64,000 nt of DNA from Chloroflexota bacterium (GTDB lineage Bacteria; Chloroflexota; Dehalococcoidia; Lucifugimonadales; UBA3495). Both the position numbers and the translations under genes were made by a program. The DNA is taken from positions 4,383-68,382 of the forward strand of contig JAPPMU010000042.1 of the NCBI GenBank assembly GCA_028873965.1. The letters run 5' to 3'. The first letter of the stretch is position 1. Every line of letters begins with the position of its first letter. The notes below the pieces were generated by a model that saw nothing but the letters and a program-made list of their open reading frames with translations, searched no databases and was not told where the DNA came from. Below, one piece after another: positions 59,777 to 64,000 of the stretch.

Positions 59777-60709
59777 ATGCGTATCGGAGTATTCGTTGGG
59801 GCTTCAACTGCCGACCTGATGAGCCTGGACGAACTGATCGGACGGATCAAGCAGGCCGAAGAGGACGGGTTCGACAGCTTCTGGGTGCCCCACATCTCCG
59901 CCCGAGGCTACGACGCGTTGACGGTGCTGGCCCTGGCGGGCACGCAGACCAGCCGCATCGAATTGGGCGTCGGCGTGGTGCCTACCTATCCGAGGCACCC
60001 GGTGGCCATGGCCCAGCAGGCCCTGACCACGGCGGCGGCCACCAACGAGCGGTTCCTGCTGGGACTCGGCCCGTCCCATCGGCCAGGCATAGAGGGCAGC
60101 TTCGGGCTGTCATACGACCGGCCAGCGCTGCATACGCGGGAATACCTGTCGGTGCTACGTCCGCTGATGGAGGAAGGCCGCGTCCAGTTCTCCGGCGAGT
60201 TCTACAACGTGAACGCCGAGCTGGACGTGCTCAACCGTCCCAAGTGCCCGGTGCTCATCTCAGCGCTGGCCCCGCAAATGCTGCGGCTGGCGGGTCAACG
60301 GGCCGACGGCACCATCACCTGGATGGCCGGGCCTAAAACCATCCGGGAGCACATCACCCCGCGCATCGGGCAGTCGGCCGAAACCAGCGGGCGAGAGGCT
60401 CCGCGCGTGTGCGTCGGCCTGCCGACAACAGTGTGCGACGATGAGGCCACCGGACGCCGTCAGGCTGCCGAAGCCTACGAGCGCTACGGCCAGTTGGTGA
60501 ACTACCGCCGCGTGCTGGACATCGAAGGCGTGGAAGGACCGTCGGAGGTCTGCGTCGTGGGGAACGAGGACTCGCTGCGGCGTCAGCTAGAGGAATTCGC
60601 CGCCGGCGGCGCCACGGACTTCATGGCCAACATCTTCGCCACCGAGGGCGACAGCGAGACCGGGCCGCGCACCTACGCTGCGCTGAAGGATCTGGTGGGG
60701 CGGGTGTAA
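59777..60709 (+). CDS. LLM-class F420/flavin-dependent oxidoreductase
   Basis: This is a 310-residue luciferase-like TIM barrel. Landmarks are IKQAEEDGFDSFWVPHIS near 24-41, ELGVGVVPTYPRHPVAMAQQ, RFLLGLGPSHRPGIEGSFG and ALAPQMLRLAGQRADGTITW. The pattern fits F420-dependent (TIGR03564-like) members more than bacterial luciferase. A GGAGG SD lies at good spacing. It differs clearly from the LLM protein at 24828. The substrate is unknown. Confidence 0.9.
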   Translation: MRIGVFVGASTADLMSLDELIGRIKQAEEDGFDSFWVPHISARGYDALTVLALAGTQTSRIELGVGVVPTYPRHPVAMAQQALTTAAATNERFLLGLGPSHRPGIEGSFGLSYDRPALHTREYLSVLRPLMEEGRVQFSGEFYNVNAELDVLNRPKCPVLISALAPQMLRLAGQRADGTITWMAGPKTIREHITPRIGQSAETSGREAPRVCVGLPTTVCDDEATGRRQAAEAYERYGQLVNYRRVLDIEGVEGPSEVCVVGNEDSLRRQLEEFAAGGATDFMANIFATEGDSETGPRTYAALKDLVGRV

Positions 60710-60762
60710 AATACGACACAAACACGTATGCTTGCGCCCCGAGTACTGTACGGGAGGAAACC

Positions 60763-61143
60763 ATGAGAGAGCGCTCGCCCGCCACCCTGACGCCCTCGGC
60801 ACAGCTTGGGCAACTGGTCCGGCGTTTAGAGCAGTTGCGCTCTGTCCCGGAAGGCGAACGTTGGCCCACCAGTGAACTGCCTGATGCGGCGTTCCGCGAC
60901 GCCAAAGTTTTTCTCGACAGACTGCCCTTCCCTCTGGTGGCGTTGCCTCACATATCACTGGCCGACGACGGCGAAGTCAATTTCGCGTGGGACTGTGAAG
61001 GCATGCACATAGGCTTGGGCTTTTACGGCTCGGGGACTTTTTCATACTACGCTCGGGGATCTGATGGCCGGGAGCACTATAGGGACGACGTATCGGCAAG
61101 CCATCCGTTGCCGGCGGATCTGGAACTTTTGCTGCGGGCGTGA
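60763..61143 (+). CDS. Conserved-looking hypothetical protein (126 aa)
   Basis: This is a 126-residue soluble protein. The C-terminal half has a distinctive pattern, LPHISLADDGEVNFAWD, then GLGFYGSGTFSYYARGSDG, then LPADLELLLRA, suggesting a compact beta domain. The N-terminal half is helical. The ATG has a GGGAGG SD. It opens a plus-strand set with a membrane protein and a nuclease-like protein. I do not recognise a characterised family. Confidence 0.65.
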   Translation: MRERSPATLTPSAQLGQLVRRLEQLRSVPEGERWPTSELPDAAFRDAKVFLDRLPFPLVALPHISLADDGEVNFAWDCEGMHIGLGFYGSGTFSYYARGSDGREHYRDDVSASHPLPADLELLLRA

Positions 61144-61149
61144 CGCAGC

Positions 61150-61476
61150 ATGACTTTCCAATCACCTCACTTGGATGAAGCCGTCAGCGCCTCGCCCGAC
61201 GTGTCTCCCGGTGTTGTTCTGGATGATGAGCAACTGCTGCGGGCCCTGTTCAACATAGCCATCGTGGAGGGGCCCGGCATGGACGCTCAAACTATCGCAA
61301 TCATCGGCGTGGGGGCGACACTCATTGCAGTATTCATGCCGCCGATGATTATGCTGATTCACCGTGTTGATGACCTGAACAACCAGGTCAGTCAGCTCGC
61401 CCAAGTCGTAACTGCTTTGGCGAACCACAGCCATGATGCGGATGACGAGGCGACGTTGACGCTGCCGGCGGATTGA
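61150..61476 (+). CDS. Small membrane protein with helical tail (108 aa)
   Basis: It begins six bases after the previous stop. Residues about 47-69 form one transmembrane helix (TIAIIGVGATLIAVFMPPMI), followed by a coiled-coil-like LIHRVDDLNNQVSQLAQVV and an acidic end. No family is recognised. It could be a membrane partner of the nuclease-like protein that follows. Confidence 0.5.
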   Translation: MTFQSPHLDEAVSASPDVSPGVVLDDEQLLRALFNIAIVEGPGMDAQTIAIIGVGATLIAVFMPPMIMLIHRVDDLNNQVSQLAQVVTALANHSHDADDEATLTLPAD

Positions 61477-61505
61477 TCGGCGGCCGGACGAAGTTCGAGA
61501 GGCAG

Positions 61506-62519
61506 ATGAATATGACCACGCCGATGTTTTCGACTTATCGGCAAGGCGAGAACCGCGTTACGGCCACGTTCTTGGCCGTGCTCCAGCGGTTGAGCCTGCC
61601 CAACATAGATCGCATCCTCCAGAGGTTGCTCTGGGAGGACGGGGAACCTTACAACTTGGTCTCTTTTGAAAACCAGGTACACGCAAAGGAATCAGTGCCC
61701 GACGCGAAAATCCAGACCGGGAATACCATTTGGATTGAGACCAAAACCGGTCGGAACGCTGTGGGGAGAGATCAGATCAATAGGCATTTGAAAAGCGTTA
61801 GTGAAGGCGAGGTATTGCTGGTACTCACACCGGACGAAAGCAAGCCGACTGTCCTTCACGTAGATAAAACCCACGAAGGCAAGATTGCATGGTCAAACTT
61901 TAGCGCGTTGACAGAGGTGATTGAAGAAATCCTTGGGGATGAATACGAACCACCTACGGAGAGAGAAGCGTTTCTGTTAAGAGAGTTGGTTCTCATGCTC
62001 CGTGAAGATGGGTTGTTGGATTCCGGTGATCCAAAAGTTGCGGTCGTCGCCGCGAGTTCAGCATGGCCTATGTTCCAGACGGTTCACGTGTATTGTTGTC
62101 TTGTAAGCCTCCCTTTCCGAAGCACCGATCAATTTGATCGCATGGCATTCTATGCGAATGGTGAAATCAAACACCTGGTTCCGAAAGTCATTGATGTGGT
62201 TGAGTCGATTAACCTTACCCGGAAAGAGGAAATCGCTGCCCTTGATTCATCCGCGAAGGAACTCGCTGAGAAACTGTTTCGGGAAATGGGAAGCACTCCT
62301 GAGTGGCACCAATGGTTTGGCGGCGACCGTAAGGTCATGTTCTTAAGCGCGCCTAACGATAGTGAGACCATCGACCTGAAAAAATCTATAGTCAATGATA
62401 AGAAAAGTGATAGCGGCAAAACGGTGCCGTTCACGTATGGGAAACCGAGGTATGTAAGCTTGGCTTCGCTACAGAAAGCGTGCACGACTACAGAACTGGA
62501 GCAGTTGGAGAAGGGATAG
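61506..62519 (+). CDS. PD-(D/E)XK nuclease-like protein
   Basis: The protein is 337 residues from the ATG at 61506 (GAGAGG SD). A restriction-type nuclease core is visible near the N-terminus: E15 in GENRVTATFLAVL, D66 in VPDAKIQ, E78 and K80 in IWIETKTG, then RDQINRHL. The remaining roughly 240 residues form an unrecognised alpha/beta region. The gene is visibly more AT-rich than its neighbours, a sign of transfer. Companions are two small unknown genes upstream and a phosphatase downstream. A defence nuclease is the best inference. Confidence 0.72.
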   Translation: MNMTTPMFSTYRQGENRVTATFLAVLQRLSLPNIDRILQRLLWEDGEPYNLVSFENQVHAKESVPDAKIQTGNTIWIETKTGRNAVGRDQINRHLKSVSEGEVLLVLTPDESKPTVLHVDKTHEGKIAWSNFSALTEVIEEILGDEYEPPTEREAFLLRELVLMLREDGLLDSGDPKVAVVAASSAWPMFQTVHVYCCLVSLPFRSTDQFDRMAFYANGEIKHLVPKVIDVVESINLTRKEEIAALDSSAKELAEKLFREMGSTPEWHQWFGGDRKVMFLSAPNDSETIDLKKSIVNDKKSDSGKTVPFTYGKPRYVSLASLQKACTTTELEQLEKG

Positions 62520-62563
62520 ACACTGTTCACAACTCAATGGCAATCAGCCACACGGTCAGGCAA

Positions 62564-63103
62564 ATGACGTATCACGAAAAATCTGAAAATCCGCCCCGGC
62601 CCATCGAGATGTGCTACTGGGTGGTTCCCGGCAAACTGCTGGCCGGCGAATATCCCGGACATTGGGAAGAGAACAAGGCCAAGGAGAAGCTCGCCCGTCT
62701 CACCGACGCCGGCGTTTCGGTTTTCATCGACCTGACCAACCCGGATACGACCGACGGGCATCTGAAACCCTACTCGTACTTGCTCGAAGGGCCAACCCAC
62801 GAGCCGTTTCCTATCGACGACCAGGACGTGCCGGTCTCTGTGGAGTTGACCAAAGCAGCCCTGGACGCCATTGATGCCCATATCGCGGCCGGCGAGACGG
62901 TGTACGTGCATTGCTGGGGCGGCGTTGGACGCACCGGCACCATCGTCGGCTGCTGGCTGGCGCGACACTATGAGACCGGTCAGGCGGCGCTGGACCGGCT
63001 CATGGAACTATGGAAAGAAAATCCCAAGTCGATCAGTCGCCGTTCGCCGGAAACGGCCGAACAAGCACGTTACGTGCTCGATTGGAAGGAAGATGTCGCC
63101 TAG
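62564..63103 (+). CDS. Dual-specificity/tyrosine phosphatase-like protein
   Basis: The protein is 179 residues from the ATG at 62564 (62537 is an alternative). The CX5R loop [12 protein letters not shown] places nucleophile C117 and R123, and a candidate general acid is in PIDDQDVP near 84-91. The N-terminal [14 protein letters not shown] strand is typical of this bacterial phosphatase group. Targets could be phosphotyrosine proteins, phosphoinositides or nucleotides. Its 3' end overlaps the convergent ADP-ribosylglycohydrolase gene by four bases. Confidence 0.85.
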   Translation: MTYHEKSENPPRPIEMCYWVVPGKLLAGEYPGHWEENKAKEKLARLTDAGVSVFIDLTNPDTTDGHLKPYSYLLEGPTHEPFPIDDQDVPVSVELTKAALDAIDAHIAAGETVYVHCWGGVGRTGTIVGCWLARHYETGQAALDRLMELWKENPKSISRRSPETAEQARYVLDWKEDVA

Positions 63104-64000
63104 CCTCCGCGCTTCCACAGCCCATCCGCCAATTGGATGATTAGCTCGGCCATCGCAACGCGCTCCCGCCATTCTGCCGGAATGCCGTCTATGCCGTAGT
63201 GCGCGCCGGCGATTTGGCCGTAGATGGCGGCGGTGGTATCTGCATCGTCGCCCAGGTTCACCGCCAGCAGGCAGCCGTCGCGGAAATCGGTTGAGTAGTA
63301 AAAGGCCCACAACGCCGCTTCCAGCGACTTCACCACGTAGCCGCTGCCGACAATTTCCGGCGGTTCTTTGCCTTTGAAGGAACCGCCGGCGATCTCGTCA
63401 ATCTCGGCGCACAGCGGCTCCCGCTCCCACAAACCACTCACCGGCGCATAGCGCGGTGACAGCAGCGTTGCCTTGTCCACGCTCTGCACTGCGCCTACCA
63501 GCAGCCCGCCGAAGTAACGGCAGGCGTCGATGCAGGTGGCCGCCCCGTGGGTAGTGCGGGAGCTTTCGCCGCTCATACGGATTGCGCGCCCTGGGTCGGA
63601 GGCAAAGAACAGCGGCGCCGGCGCCAGTCGCATCAGGCAGCCGTTGCCGGCGGAGTACGGGTCGGTGGAACCGGCGAAGGGTTCGCCCGTGCGCCGGTAA
63701 TGGCTCAAGGCATCGGACACCGTGATACCAATGTCAAAGCATTCCCCGTTGCTGCTCAGGTAGCCCTCTCTCCACCAGCGGACGTAGCGATCCATCTGGT
63801 CGGCAGCGTCGAAACCACCGGAGGCAACCAGACTGTCCGCCAGGCAAAGGGCCATTGAGGTGTCATCTGTCCATTCCCCCGGATTCAGCCGGAACGGCCC
63901 GCCGCCCGTCATATCCTCAACGGGAGGAAAACTGCCTCGACTTTTGAACTCCACTGTGGTGCCTACGGCGTCACCGGCAGCGAGGCCCATAAGGCAGCCT
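63100..64000 (-). CDS. ADP-ribosylglycohydrolase family protein (5' end outside window)
   Basis: At least 296 residues of a DraG/ARH-like hydrolase that removes ADP-ribose. Metal-binding motifs are [17 protein letters not shown] near the N-terminus and [15 protein letters not shown] near residue 245. The frame continues past an internal ATG to the window edge, where [10 protein letters not shown] is readable; members of this family usually have a few more residues before it, so the true start lies beyond 64000. It converges on the phosphatase gene. Confidence 0.9.
   Translation of the reverse strand, partial: GCLMGLAAGDAVGTTVEFKSRGSFPPVEDMTGGGPFRLNPGEWTDDTSMALCLADSLVASGGFDAADQMDRYVRWWREGYLSSNGECFDIGITVSDALSHYRRTGEPFAGSTDPYSAGNGCLMRLAPAPLFFASDPGRAIRMSGESSRTTHGAATCIDACRYFGGLLVGAVQSVDKATLLSPRYAPVSGLWEREPLCAEIDEIAGGSFKGKEPPEIVGSGYVVKSLEAALWAFYYSTDFRDGCLLAVNLGDDADTTAAIYGQIAGAHYGIDGIPAEWRERVAMAELIIQLADGLWKRGG

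Overview
This 64 kb window comes from a GC-rich bacterial chromosome. My best guess at the source is a Chloroflexota lineage of the SAR202/Dehalococcoidia type. That is an inference from gene content: flavin-dependent LLM monooxygenases, a signal-less reductive-dehalogenase-like corrinoid protein, hydantoinase/oxoprolinase A and B genes, several alpha/beta and amidohydrolases, a GroEL without a GGM tail, and many toxin-antitoxin-like pairs. No rRNA, tRNA or CRISPR array is visible.

Layout. (1) 0-18 kb is an accessory island. It has two exported proteins with related signal peptides, an IS605-type TnpB flanked by an inverted repeat, a DNA methyltransferase-HNH fusion with a truncated duplicate upstream, a train of very small genes, a C-terminal SNF2-helicase fragment, an ORF broken by an in-frame TAG, two MNT-HEPN fusion proteins, and an IS1-like transposase. 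Two poly-G/homopolymer-rich stretches (1-117 and 6341-6524) look like degraded sequence. (2) 18-24.5 kb holds groEL, a dCTP deaminase/dUTPase-like gene, queG, an EVE-domain gene and a ThDP enzyme. (3) 24.8-31.9 kb is catabolic: LLM flavoprotein, two epoxide-hydrolase-like proteins, an amidohydrolase, a BNR propeller, a two-gene HEPN module and a PPOX-fold flavoprotein. (4) 31.9-40.0 kb is one tightly packed minus-strand operon: M20 peptidase, enoyl-CoA hydratase, a third MNT-HEPN fusion, a SelA-like PLP enzyme, HyuA and HyuB. (5) 40.1-51.2 kb is mainly core genes (dnaX, ybaB, recR, recO, biotin carboxylase, BCCP, uvrA) with TA-like pairs beside or between them (BrnT/BrnA-like, DUF4258/DUF2283-like, PIN). 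(6) 51.2-60.7 kb carries the RdhA-like protein, an amino-acid-binding lipoprotein, a pentapeptide-repeat/TIR fusion, a broken HicB-like gene, coaX-coaBC, a SulP transporter and a second LLM flavoprotein. (7) 60.7-64 kb holds small unknown genes, a PD-(D/E)XK nuclease-like protein, a dual-specificity phosphatase and a convergent ADP-ribosylglycohydrolase that runs off the window.

How the genes fit together. dnaX/ybaB/recR/recO/uvrA serve replication and repair, and coaX/coaBC supply CoA. The LLM, hydrolase, Hyu, crotonase, peptidase and RdhA-like genes point to oxidative and hydrolytic attack on diverse organic compounds. The HEPN, MNT, TIR, PIN, methyltransferase-HNH and PD-(D/E)XK genes form a heavy defence or TA load. 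The most unusual element is the MNT-HEPN fusion family: three copies in one window, one translationally coupled inside a catabolic operon.
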